Source of the DNA: CTSoil-043 sp963821235
GTDB lineage: Bacteria; Chloroflexota; Limnocylindria; Limnocylindrales; CSP1-4
NCBI GenBank assembly: GCA_963821235.1
Contig: CAWGCS010000002.1
Location: 310,001 to 374,000 of the forward strand
Direction: 5' to 3'
DNA length: 64,000 nucleotides
Part shown: piece by piece, positions 36,775 to 44,511 of the stretch
Layout of the letters: the number at the start of each line of letters is the position of its first letter
Position numbering within the stretch: position 1 is the first letter of the stretch
Notes under the pieces: model-generated
Told to the model about the DNA's origin: nothing
What the model saw: the letters and a program-made list of their open reading frames with translations, nothing else
Databases searched by the model: none
Made by a program: the position numbers and the translations under genes

Positions 36775-37555
36775 GGGCGACAGCCATCGGCGCAATGAGC
36801 GTGCCCACGTCTTCGGGAAGCGTCCCGTCCAGCAGCCGCCCGTCGACCATGTGGACCGTCCTGCGGGCATGGGAGGCGATCTCGCGGTCGTGGGTCACCA
36901 TGACGATCGTCTTGCCCGCGGCCACGAGCTCGTCGAAGAGGCGGATCACCGCCTCGGCCGTGGCGGAGTCGAGGTTCCCGGTCGGCTCGTCGGCGACGAG
37001 GATGGGAGGGTCGTTGGCCAGGGCGCGGGCGATCGCCACTCGCTGCTGCTGGCCGCCCGACGTCGATGAGGGGAGCTTGCGGGCCTGGTCGGCCATCTCC
37101 ACCTGCTCGAGGAGGGCCATCGCCCGCTCCTCGCGCTGCCCCGGCGTCCAGAAGCCGCCGAAGTCCATCGGGAGCATCACGTTCTCGACGACCGTCAGCG
37201 TCGGGAGGAGCTGGAAGAACTGGAAGATGACGCCCACCGTCCGGCCTCGCCATTCGGCCGTCCGGCCCTCGGAGAGGTGGTTGAGGTGCGTGCCGCCGAC
37301 CCAGACGTCGCCCGCCGTTGCCCGGTCGATGCCGGTCATCATGTTCATGAGGGTCGACTTGCCCGAGCCCGACTTGCCGACCACGGCGATGAACTCGCCG
37401 GCGTCGACCTGCAGGTCAACCTCCCGGAGGGCGCGGAACGGCCCGGCGTCGGTGAGGTAGTCCTTCACGACACCCCGGAGGTCGATGAGGTGGCGGCTGG
37501 GGGCGACGTCCACGGCCGCCCGCGGATCGCCCCCGCCCAGCAATCGGCGGAGCAT
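36767..37555 (-). CDS. MacB/LolD-type ABC ATPase
   Basis: 262 residues. Walker A is VVGKSGSGKST, the signature reads TSGGQQQRVAIARA, and Walker B is ILVADEPTGNLD, followed by the switch histidine in VMVTHDREIA. This branch drives mechanotransmission through FtsX-like permeases rather than classic transport. It is the first gene of the minus-strand three-gene set. Confidence 0.94.
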   Translation of the reverse strand: MLRRLLGGGDPRAAVDVAPSRHLIDLRGVVKDYLTDAGPFRALREVDLQVDAGEFIAVVGKSGSGKSTLMNMMTGIDRATAGDVWVGGTHLNHLSEGRTAEWRGRTVGVIFQFFQLLPTLTVVENVMLPMDFGGFWTPGQREERAMALLEQVEMADQARKLPSSTSGGQQQRVAIARALANDPPILVADEPTGNLDSATAEAVIRLFDELVAAGKTIVMVTHDREIASHARRTVHMVDGRLLDGTLPEDVGTLIAPMAVARG

Positions 37556-37757
37556 GGCCGGCTGATCCTATCTCGGGCCGGCGCGCCTGCCCTGTCGGGC
37601 CCCGACGACGGCCGCGCCCGTCGGGGCGACGGCACCCCCCTTCCGCCGGCCCGGGACCACGCCTGGCGGGCGGGCGGACCCGGACCATGGGACCACGCCG
37701 CGGGGGACGGTCGGGTCGTGGCCCGGCCGGCCTCGTCTGCCAAGGTTGCGGCATCCC

Positions 37758-39497
37758 ATGCACGTCGCTCGCCTCGCGCGCGCCGGCATCGTCGCGCTCG
37801 CCGCTCTGGTCGCCCTTGCCGCGGTCGCCCCCGTCGCGGCGGATTCGCGCGTCCGGAAGATCGAGCCGCGGCGGGTGGTGCCCTACAAGCTGGGGCGCGC
37901 CGTCACCCCCAACACCGACATCCTGTCGGCCTCGGGCTACGCGGCCTGGATGATCGACGAGGCCCTCGAGGCGACGACGCCGCTCCCGCGCCTGGGGGCC
38001 GCCTTCATGAAGGCCGAGCGGGAGGAGGGGATCAATGCCCGCACCTTCGTGGCCCACGCGATCCTCGAGACGCGCTGGGGGACGTCGGCCATCGCCCAGC
38101 GCAAGCGGAACCTCTTCGGCTACTCGGCCTACGATCGCGACCCGTGGCGGTACGCGGCACGCTTCCGCTCCTACGAGCAGGGGATCCTCGCGGTCGCCTC
38201 GCGGGTCCGCGACGGGTACCTCACGCCGGGCGGCCGCTGGTGGTACGGGTTCACCACCCTCCGCGCCGTCAACCGCTACTACGCCTCCGACCCGCGCTGG
38301 GCGGACAAGGTGGCGGGCCTCGCCAACGTCGTCGACCAGCTCATCGTGACCCTGCGCGAACGTGGGCTCCGCTTCGGGCGCCCGACCCTCACAACCGCAC
38401 CCACCCAGGGCGCCGCCCTGGCCGTGGACGTTCCGTGGCGGGCCAGGCCAGGCGCGGAGCTGCCGCCCCGGATCCGCTTCGCCGTCCGTTGGACGCCGGT
38501 CGCCCTGGTCGAGGCGTCGGCCGTCGGGCCGGCCGTCCGGCCGGCCACGCCGTGGACCCTGGTGCGGCGCCGGGACCGCCCGGCCGACGTCGTCCGGCTG
38601 AGCCTGCGCGCGCCGTCGCTGCCAGGCGTCTGGCGCCTCGAGATCGAGGCCCGCGACAGCGACGGCAGGCCGCTTCCCGAGACCGATCGGCCCGCCATCC
38701 GGCCACTCGTGGTGCGGGTCGCCGGGGCGATCGAGACCGACGTCTCCCTGGCCGCGGCCGACGACGGCTCGCTGGCCGCCACCGTCCGCAACGTCGGCCG
38801 GTCCTCGATCGAGGAGTCGGGCGCCACCGCACCCTCGCTCGTCGAGGCCTGGGCGTTGCCGCTCGATCCCGCCCTGCCGGCCCGCCAGCTGGCGGTCGTC
38901 GCCCTCGAGAGCCCGCTCGCCGTGGGCGCCTCCCAGGTGCTCCGCGTGCCGGCGCCGGAGGTCCCGGCGGTCGTGGTCGTGCGGCTGACCGGCGATCCCG
39001 ACGCCCTGGGCCGTGAGCGCGCCGTCGCCGCCCTGGTCACCCCGGCGCCGGACGGGCCGCCCACCATCGCCACCCTTCCCGTGGCGGGCCCGCGCGACGA
39101 GCTCCTCCTCGGCCTGCCCTCGACGGGCGGTCGCATCGACCTGCGTCCGGTGGACGCTGCGGGGTCGCTCCAGGTGGCCGTGAGCGGCGGCGATCCGGTG
39201 CCCGCGATCCCCCCGGAGATCGCGGGAATGGAGGATGCACCCGGCCGGCCGTGGCTCCTCCTCCGCTCGCTGGCGGCGGAGCCGTTCGACGCCGCCGCGC
39301 CGTCGCAATCCCTCCTCGAGGTGCCGGCCCAGCCCCCCAGCCCGGCCCTGGTCGGGGTCTCCGGGATCGTGCCCGGGATCCGCCTGGCGATGGCCGCCCT
39401 GGTCCCCGCCGACGGCGGACCGGCGGACCCGGCGACGATCCGGCTGGCCTGGATCCCGATCGCCGCCGCCGTCGAGGCGGGCGATACGCCGAACTGA
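37758..39497 (+). CDS. Secreted GH73 glucosaminidase-domain protein
   Basis: 579 residues. The signal peptide MHVARLARAGIVALAALVAL ends near AAVAPVAADS. Residues about 50-200 form a GH73 N-acetylglucosaminidase domain, with the catalytic glutamate in AHAILETRWGTSAIA, then NLFGYSAYDRDPW, ARFRSYEQGILA and VNRYYASDPRW. The remaining ~370 residues look like beta-rich repeats of unknown type. I prefer ATG 37758 to the in-frame TTG twelve bases upstream because it begins the signal peptide cleanly. Probable role is peptidoglycan remodelling. A tRNA-Ser gene follows. Confidence 0.87.
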   Translation: MHVARLARAGIVALAALVALAAVAPVAADSRVRKIEPRRVVPYKLGRAVTPNTDILSASGYAAWMIDEALEATTPLPRLGAAFMKAEREEGINARTFVAHAILETRWGTSAIAQRKRNLFGYSAYDRDPWRYAARFRSYEQGILAVASRVRDGYLTPGGRWWYGFTTLRAVNRYYASDPRWADKVAGLANVVDQLIVTLRERGLRFGRPTLTTAPTQGAALAVDVPWRARPGAELPPRIRFAVRWTPVALVEASAVGPAVRPATPWTLVRRRDRPADVVRLSLRAPSLPGVWRLEIEARDSDGRPLPETDRPAIRPLVVRVAGAIETDVSLAAADDGSLAATVRNVGRSSIEESGATAPSLVEAWALPLDPALPARQLAVVALESPLAVGASQVLRVPAPEVPAVVVVRLTGDPDALGRERAVAALVTPAPDGPPTIATLPVAGPRDELLLGLPSTGGRIDLRPVDAAGSLQVAVSGGDPVPAIPPEIAGMEDAPGRPWLLLRSLAAEPFDAAAPSQSLLEVPAQPPSPALVGVSGIVPGIRLAMAALVPADGGPADPATIRLAWIPIAAAVEAGDTPN

Positions 39498-39574
39498 TCT
39501 CGGGCGCGCCGTCGCGCGGGCCGCCTCGGGCACCCCCGCGATCGCGGGCCGGCTATCCTCGTGGAGCGCACCGC

Positions 39575-39659
39575 GGAGAGGTGCCGGAGTGGTTGATCGG
39601 AGCGGTCTTGAAAACCGCAGGGCCTTCGCGCCCCATGGGTTCGAATCCCATCCTCTCCG
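39575..39659 (+). tRNA. tRNA-Ser (anticodon UGA)
   Basis: Acceptor GGAGAGG pairs with CCTCTCC. The anticodon arm is GCGGT-CTTGAAA-ACCGC with TGA at positions 34-36. A long variable arm typical of tRNA-Ser and a T arm TGGG-TTCGAAT-CCCA are present. Discriminator is G39659, and CCA is encoded at 39660-39662. Confidence 0.97.
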
Positions 39660-39751
39660 CCAAGTCGAGCAACGATCCGGGCAACGATCAGCGCGCGATC
39701 GACGCCCCCAGCCGCTCCGCCGCGAGCCCTTCGGCCGGAGGCCGTCGCCAG

Positions 39752-40584
39752 GTGGACCATGAGCACCTCGACCTCGCCCGCCGGCTCGCCGGCCTCTTCG
39801 CGGCGTTGCCGGAGGTCGAGGCCGTCGCGCTCGGCGGATCGCGGGCCAGCGAGGGCGTCGGGACCGACGACGCGTCCGACATCGACCTCTACGTCTACAC
39901 GCGGGCGGACATCCCGATGGTCGCCCGCCGGCAGATCGTCGAGCGCGGGGGCGGGGCGTCCCGCCTGGACCTCGGCCTCGACTACTGGGGCGCCGGCGAC
40001 GAATGGCTCCACGTGCCGACCGGAATCCACGTCGACGCGATCTACTTCGACGCCGGCTGGATGGAAGAGCAGGTCGACCGGGTCGTCGTCCGCCACCAGG
40101 CGTCCCTCGGCTGCACGACCTTTGGCACACGGTCCGCCAGTCGATCGTCCTCCGGGATGACCGGGGATGGCTGGCGGGGCTCCAGGAACGCTCGAGGGTG
40201 GACTACCCGGAGGAGCTGCGCCGGAACATCGTCGCCCTGAACCACCCGGTGCTCCGCGACGTCCTCCCGGCCTGGGCCAGCCAGCTGGAGAAGGCGGCGC
40301 GCCGCCGCGACCTGGTCAGCGTCAACCACCGCCTGGCGGGGCTGCTGGCGAGCTACTTCGACATCGTCTTCGCCGTCAACCGCCGGCTGCACCCGGGCGA
40401 GAAGCGCCTCCTCGACGCCGCCGTCCGCACCTGCCCGCAGCTTCCGGTCGCCATGGCGGACGACGTCACCGAGATCCTCCGGACGGCCACGACCGACCTC
40501 GCGGGCCTGCCCGCGCGTGTCGGGCGCCTGCTCGACCGCCTGGATGCGCTCCTGGCCGACGAGGGGCTGACCGGGCAGCGGTGA
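39752..40584 (+). pseudogene. Nucleotidyltransferase-like (DUF4037-type) gene with one-base frameshift
   Basis: The N-terminal part, from GTG 39752, has a nucleotidyltransferase core: AVALGGSRASEG, the metal pair in SDIDLYVY, and GIHVDAIYFD. Around 40118-40122 the frame must change to continue with LWHTVRQSIVLRDDRGWLAG and LRRNIVALNHPVLRDVLPAW, which complete the family's C-terminal helical half to the TGA at 40584. Adding one C in the CC before TTTGG restores CTTLWHTVRQS and a 277-residue protein. Both halves keep normal codon use, so the lesion is either very recent or a sequence error. Substrate unknown. Confidence 0.75.
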
Positions 40585-40636
40585 GCCGGGGGCGTGGCCG
40601 CCGACGCGCAGGCACTTCGTCCTGGATCGGTCGCGC

Positions 40637-40666
40637 TTGACCGCCCCTCGGGTGCGGGCCTAGACT
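40637..40666 (+). promoter_or_regulatory. Promoter of the trp operon
   Basis: TTGACC at 40637-40642, 18-base spacer and TAGACT at 40661-40666, directly upstream of the T-box leader. Transcription would start near 40673. Confidence 0.65.
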
Positions 40667-40673
40667 CGCGGCC

Positions 40674-40995
40674 TCAGCTTCATACGTGGCTGTGAACGGG
40701 ACGAGTACCCGTCGCGGCGCCGGCAGAGAGACCCGGCGGCTGGTGGAAGCCGGGGCGGCGACGACGGCGAATGGACCCGGGAGCCTCCGGACCGAACGCG
40801 GCCAGGGTCGACCGCCCGATCGACGGGCGGGAACCCCCGCCAGTAGGCTCCGGCGCAGAGCGCCAGCGATAGCGGGCAGCGCCGATCGGACGAAGCCGTC
40901 CCGTCGGTCACGATGAGTGCGGCAGACGCCGAAACCGGGTGGCACCGCGGAAGGTTCGACCTTTCGTCCTGGCAGGACGAGAGGTCGTTCGCGTT
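40674..40995 (+). ncRNA. T-box riboswitch (tryptophan) in the trp leader
   Basis: About 320 bases of leader before trpE. The T-box core GGGTGGCACCGCGG is at 40937-40950. Stem I elements are present: ACGAGTA near 40701, AGAGAG near 40725, and the distal CTGGTGGAAG loop. The specifier region reads GAATGGACC, with TGG (Trp) at 40772-40774. The acceptor-pairing bulge is UGGC, which matches a tRNA with discriminator G, as tRNA-Trp has. Uncharged tRNA-Trp would stabilise the antiterminator and turn on trpEGD(CFB)A. A terminator-type hairpin overlaps the 3' end. Confidence 0.9.
40957..40987 (+). terminator. Terminator hairpin of the trp T-box
   Basis: 14-bp stem with one G-U pair and a GGC loop, followed by a weak T-rich stretch (TTCGCGTTT) and then the trpE ribosome site GGAGG at 40999-41003. 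It starts seven bases after the T-box core, the expected position for the alternative terminator. Confidence 0.75.
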
Positions 40996-41012
40996 TCCGG
41001 AGGTCCGCCCCG

Positions 41013-42707
41013 ATGTCCAGCCAGCACCCCCTCAGCCTCGGTGAGGTCAAGCGCCTCGCCGGGAGCGCGGACACGATCCGCCTGCGGGCGGTGCGCGACG
41101 CCGACCTCGAGACCCCGATCGGCGCCTTCCTCCGCCTCGACGACGGCGCCACCCCGGCCTACCTCCTCGAGTCCGTCGAGGGCGGAGAGCGCCTGGGGCG
41201 CTACAGCTTCCTGGGGATCGGCCCGCGACGCCTCCTCGAGGTTCGCGGCGACCGGGCCCGCATCCAGGAGCGGCCAGTCGGGGTCGTCGACTACACGCCC
41301 GACCTCCCCGTCACCGACCTCCCGGCCGCCGACCCGCTCGCCGCGCTCCGCGCCTTCCTGCCGCGGCGCCGGGTCGAGCCGACCGACGGGATGCCCCGCT
41401 TCACTGGCGGCGCCGTCGGCGCCCTCGCCTACGATGCCGTCTCCGTCTTCGAGCCGACCGTCCCGCTGCCGGCCGCGGACCCGGTCGGCGTCCCGCTGGC
41501 GAGCTTCATCGAGACCGACCTCGTGCTCGTCTTCGACCACCTCACCCACACCCTCGCGGCGATCGCCTCGCTCCACACCGACGCGCCCCGCCTGGAGGAG
41601 CGCTACCGGGTCGCCGAGCGAGCCCTGTTCGAGGCCCTGGAGCGGACGGCGCGGCCATCGGCCGCCGAGCTCGCGGGGAACGGCACCGCGGCGGGGAACG
41701 GCACTTCGTCGGCGAGGGCCGCCGCGGCGGCTGCCGATGCCGGATCGCCGGCCGGCGTCGGGCCCGAGATCTCCCTCGGGCGCGACGCCTACGAGGCCGC
41801 CGTCCGCAATGCCAAGGACGCGATCGCGGCCGGGGAGGCGATCCAGGTCGTCCTGGCGCGACGCCAGACGGTGGCCCTGCCGGCCCGTCGAGACGGGCGT
41901 CCGATCGACGGGATCGGGCTCTATCGCTCGCTCCGCAAGGTGAATCCCAGCCCGTACCTCTTCTTCGTGCGCACGCCGTCGTTCGAGGTCGTCGGCGCCA
42001 GCCCGGAGCTCCTCCTCCAGGTCGAGGGAGACCGGCTCACGACCCATCCGATCGCCGGCACGCGCCCGCGCGGCGCCGACGCGAAGGAGGACGAGCTCCT
42101 CGCCGAGCAGCTCCAGGCCGACCCGAAGGAGCGTGCCGAGCACGTGATGCTCGTCGACCTCGGGCGCAACGACCTCGGGCGGGTCGCCCGGCCGGGCACG
42201 GTCCGGGTGTCCAAGTACATGGAGGTGGAGCGCTACAGCCACGTCCTCCACCTCGTGAGCCACGTCGAGGCGAAGCTGGCCCCCGGCCTCGACGCGCTGG
42301 ACGCGCTGCGCAGCGTCTTCCCGGCAGGGACGCTCTCGGGCGCCCCCAAGGTGCGGGCGATGCAGCTGATCGCCGCCGCGGAGGGCGAGCGGCGCGGTCT
42401 CTACGGCGGGGCGGTCGGCTACCTCGGCTACGACGGGAATCTCGACACGGCGATCGCGATCCGCAGCGCGGTCCTGCGGGGCGGCGTCGCCCACGTCCAT
42501 GCGGGGGCGGGGATCGTGGCCGCCAGCGATCCGGCCCGCGAGTTCGAGGAGACGGAGCACAAGGCGGCGGCCATGCGACGGGCGATCGACCTGGCGGCCG
42601 GCGGCGGGCCGGCGCCTGCCGGCTCCCGATCCCCGGCCGGCGAGGTTGCCGAGGACGGGGCGACCTCGGCCGGCGCATCGTCGACGACACGCGGGAGCGC
42701 CCGATGA
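41013..42707 (+). CDS. trpE: Anthranilate synthase component I
   Basis: Converts chorismate to anthranilate with ammonia from TrpG. It is 564 residues, somewhat long because of an Ala/Gly/Ser-rich insertion around residues 210-245. The chorismate-binding half has NPSPYLFFVRTPSFEVVGAS, THPIAGTRPRG, VDLGRNDLGRV and FPAGTLSGAPKVRAMQLI. The ATG at 41013 lies nine bases after GGAGG. The open frame upstream runs through the T-box and is not coding. It overlaps trpG by ATGA. Confidence 0.96.
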   Translation: MSSQHPLSLGEVKRLAGSADTIRLRAVRDADLETPIGAFLRLDDGATPAYLLESVEGGERLGRYSFLGIGPRRLLEVRGDRARIQERPVGVVDYTPDLPVTDLPAADPLAALRAFLPRRRVEPTDGMPRFTGGAVGALAYDAVSVFEPTVPLPAADPVGVPLASFIETDLVLVFDHLTHTLAAIASLHTDAPRLEERYRVAERALFEALERTARPSAAELAGNGTAAGNGTSSARAAAAAADAGSPAGVGPEISLGRDAYEAAVRNAKDAIAAGEAIQVVLARRQTVALPARRDGRPIDGIGLYRSLRKVNPSPYLFFVRTPSFEVVGASPELLLQVEGDRLTTHPIAGTRPRGADAKEDELLAEQLQADPKERAEHVMLVDLGRNDLGRVARPGTVRVSKYMEVERYSHVLHLVSHVEAKLAPGLDALDALRSVFPAGTLSGAPKVRAMQLIAAAEGERRGLYGGAVGYLGYDGNLDTAIAIRSAVLRGGVAHVHAGAGIVAASDPAREFEETEHKAAAMRRAIDLAAGGGPAPAGSRSPAGEVAEDGATSAGASSTTRGSAR

Positions 42708-43459
42708 TCCTCGTCGTCGACAACTACGACAGCTTCACCTTCAACCTGGTCCAGGCGCTGGAGGCCGCGGGCGCGGCGGTGCGGGTCGTCCGCAACGACG
42801 CGATCGACGTGGCCGGGCTGGCGGCGCTCGCCGACGACCCCGCGACGGACCTGCGGGGGATCATCGTCTCGCCCGGGCCGTCGGACCCGGAGCACGCCGG
42901 GATCTCGATCGAGGCCGTCCGCTTCGCCGCCCGGCGACGGATCCCGTTCCTGGGCGTCTGCCTGGGGATGCAGGCGATGGGCGCCGCGTTCGGCGCCTCG
43001 ATCGTCCGGGCGCCCACGCTCGTCCACGGCGAGGCCTCGCCGGTCGACCACGACGGGGCGGGGCTGCTGGCCGGGATGGCGCCGGCCTTCATGGCGGCCC
43101 GCTACCACTCCCTCTGCGTCGACCCGGCGACGCTCCCGGCCGAGCTGGTCCCGACGGCCCACAGCGCGGGCGACGACGTCCTCATGGGGATTCGCCACGC
43201 CACCCTGCCGATGGAGGGGGTTCAGTTCCACCCGGAGTCGGTGCTCACGCCCGAGGGGCCGCACCTGCTGGCCAACTTCCTGCGCCTCGCCGGCGAGGGC
43301 GATGCCCGGCGGCTCGACGCGGCAGGCGGGTCGTTCGCGATCCGCGGGCTCGCCGGTTCGGAGGAGGAGGAGGAGGAGACGGCCGACCAGCTGCCGGTCG
43401 GTGGCGCGGCGGCCGCCACGTTCGAGGGCGCGGCCACGGCTGCGGGGACGATCCGATGA
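42704..43459 (+). CDS. trpG: Anthranilate synthase component II (glutamine amidotransferase)
   Basis: 251 residues. The class I amidotransferase triad is visible: nucleophile Cys in FLGVCLGMQAM and His/Glu in GVQFHPESV. VDNYDSFTFNLVQ opens the protein. The domain ends near residue 198. It is followed by a ~50-residue acidic then Ala-rich tail containing six Glu in a row, which is not part of the family core. Overlaps trpE and trpD by ATGA on both sides. Confidence 0.95.
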   Translation: MILVVDNYDSFTFNLVQALEAAGAAVRVVRNDAIDVAGLAALADDPATDLRGIIVSPGPSDPEHAGISIEAVRFAARRRIPFLGVCLGMQAMGAAFGASIVRAPTLVHGEASPVDHDGAGLLAGMAPAFMAARYHSLCVDPATLPAELVPTAHSAGDDVLMGIRHATLPMEGVQFHPESVLTPEGPHLLANFLRLAGEGDARRLDAAGGSFAIRGLAGSEEEEEETADQLPVGGAAAATFEGAATAAGTIR

Positions 43460-44511
43460 GCGAGGCCGTGCGGGCCGCCCTGGCGGCCGTCATCGACGGG
43501 GGCACGCTCTCCCGCGCCGAGGCCCGGGCCGCCATGGGCGCGGTCATGGACGGCGAGGCGACCCAGGCCCAGCTGGCCGCGCTCCTCGTCGCCCTGCGGA
43601 TGCGCGGCGAGACGGTCGACGAGCTGACCGGGTTCGCGGAGGCGATGCGGGCGCGGGTCCTGCGGGTCGAGGCGCCGGCCGGGACGATCGACACCTGCGG
43701 CACCGGCGGCGACCACTCCGGCACGTTCAACATCTCGACCGCCGCGGCAGTCGTCGCCGCCGCTGCGGGCGTGCCGGTCGCCAAGCACGGCAACCGGGCG
43801 ATCACCTCCAGCTCCGGCTCGGCCGACGTCCTGGAAGCGCTGGGTGTGCGGACCGACCACGACGCTGCATCGGCCGCGGCCGCCCTGCGCGGGATCGGCT
43901 TCGCCTTCCTCTTCGCGCCGGGCTTCCACCCGGCCATGCGCCATGCCGGCCCGACCCGCCGCGAGATCGGGGTCCGGACCGCCTTCAACCTGCTGGGCCC
44001 GATCACGAACCCGGCCGGCACGCGCCGCCAGGTCGTCGGGGTGGGGGACCCGGCGGCCGCGCCGCGCCTCGCGGAGGTGCTGCGGGCGCTGGGGACCGAG
44101 CGCTCCCTCGTCGTCAACGGGGCCGGCCTCGACGAGCTGCCGCTCGACGGCAGCGGGGTCGTCCACGACGTGAGCCCCGCCGGCGTGGAGCGACGGACGG
44201 TCGACCCGGTCGCCCTCGGCCTGGTGCGGGCCGGGACCGCAGAGCTCGCCGGCGGGACGCCGGCGGAGAGCGCCGCGCTCGTCGAGGACGTCCTCGCCGG
44301 CGCCGACCGCGGCCCCTGCCGCGACGTCGTCCTGCTCAACGCGGCGGCCGCGTTCGTGGCCGCCGGGCGTGCCGCGGGCCTGGCCGAGGGCGTCGCCCTC
44401 GCCGCCGCGACGATCGACGACGGGGCGGCCTCGGCGCTCCTCGCCCGCTTGCGGGAGGAGAAGGCCGCCGCGGACGTCGCCCGCGCCGCCGCCCCGGAGG
44501 TGCCCGCATGA
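43456..44511 (+). CDS. trpD: Anthranilate phosphoribosyltransferase
   Basis: Transfers the phosphoribosyl group of PRPP to anthranilate; 351 residues. The PRPP loop DTCGTGGDHSGTFNISTAAA and KHGNRAITSSSGSADVLEAL are intact, followed by HPAMRHAGPTRREIGVRTAF and NLLGPITNPA. The ATG at 43456 shares ATGA with trpG, and its own stop shares ATGA with the trpCFB gene. Confidence 0.97.
   Translation: MSEAVRAALAAVIDGGTLSRAEARAAMGAVMDGEATQAQLAALLVALRMRGETVDELTGFAEAMRARVLRVEAPAGTIDTCGTGGDHSGTFNISTAAAVVAAAAGVPVAKHGNRAITSSSGSADVLEALGVRTDHDAASAAAALRGIGFAFLFAPGFHPAMRHAGPTRREIGVRTAFNLLGPITNPAGTRRQVVGVGDPAAAPRLAEVLRALGTERSLVVNGAGLDELPLDGSGVVHDVSPAGVERRTVDPVALGLVRAGTAELAGGTPAESAALVEDVLAGADRGPCRDVVLLNAAAAFVAAGRAAGLAEGVALAAATIDDGAASALLARLREEKAAADVARAAAPEVPA

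Noticed and set aside
37746..37757. TTG start for the GH73 protein
   Set aside because: The ATG at 37758 directly begins a good signal peptide; TTG adds only four residues.
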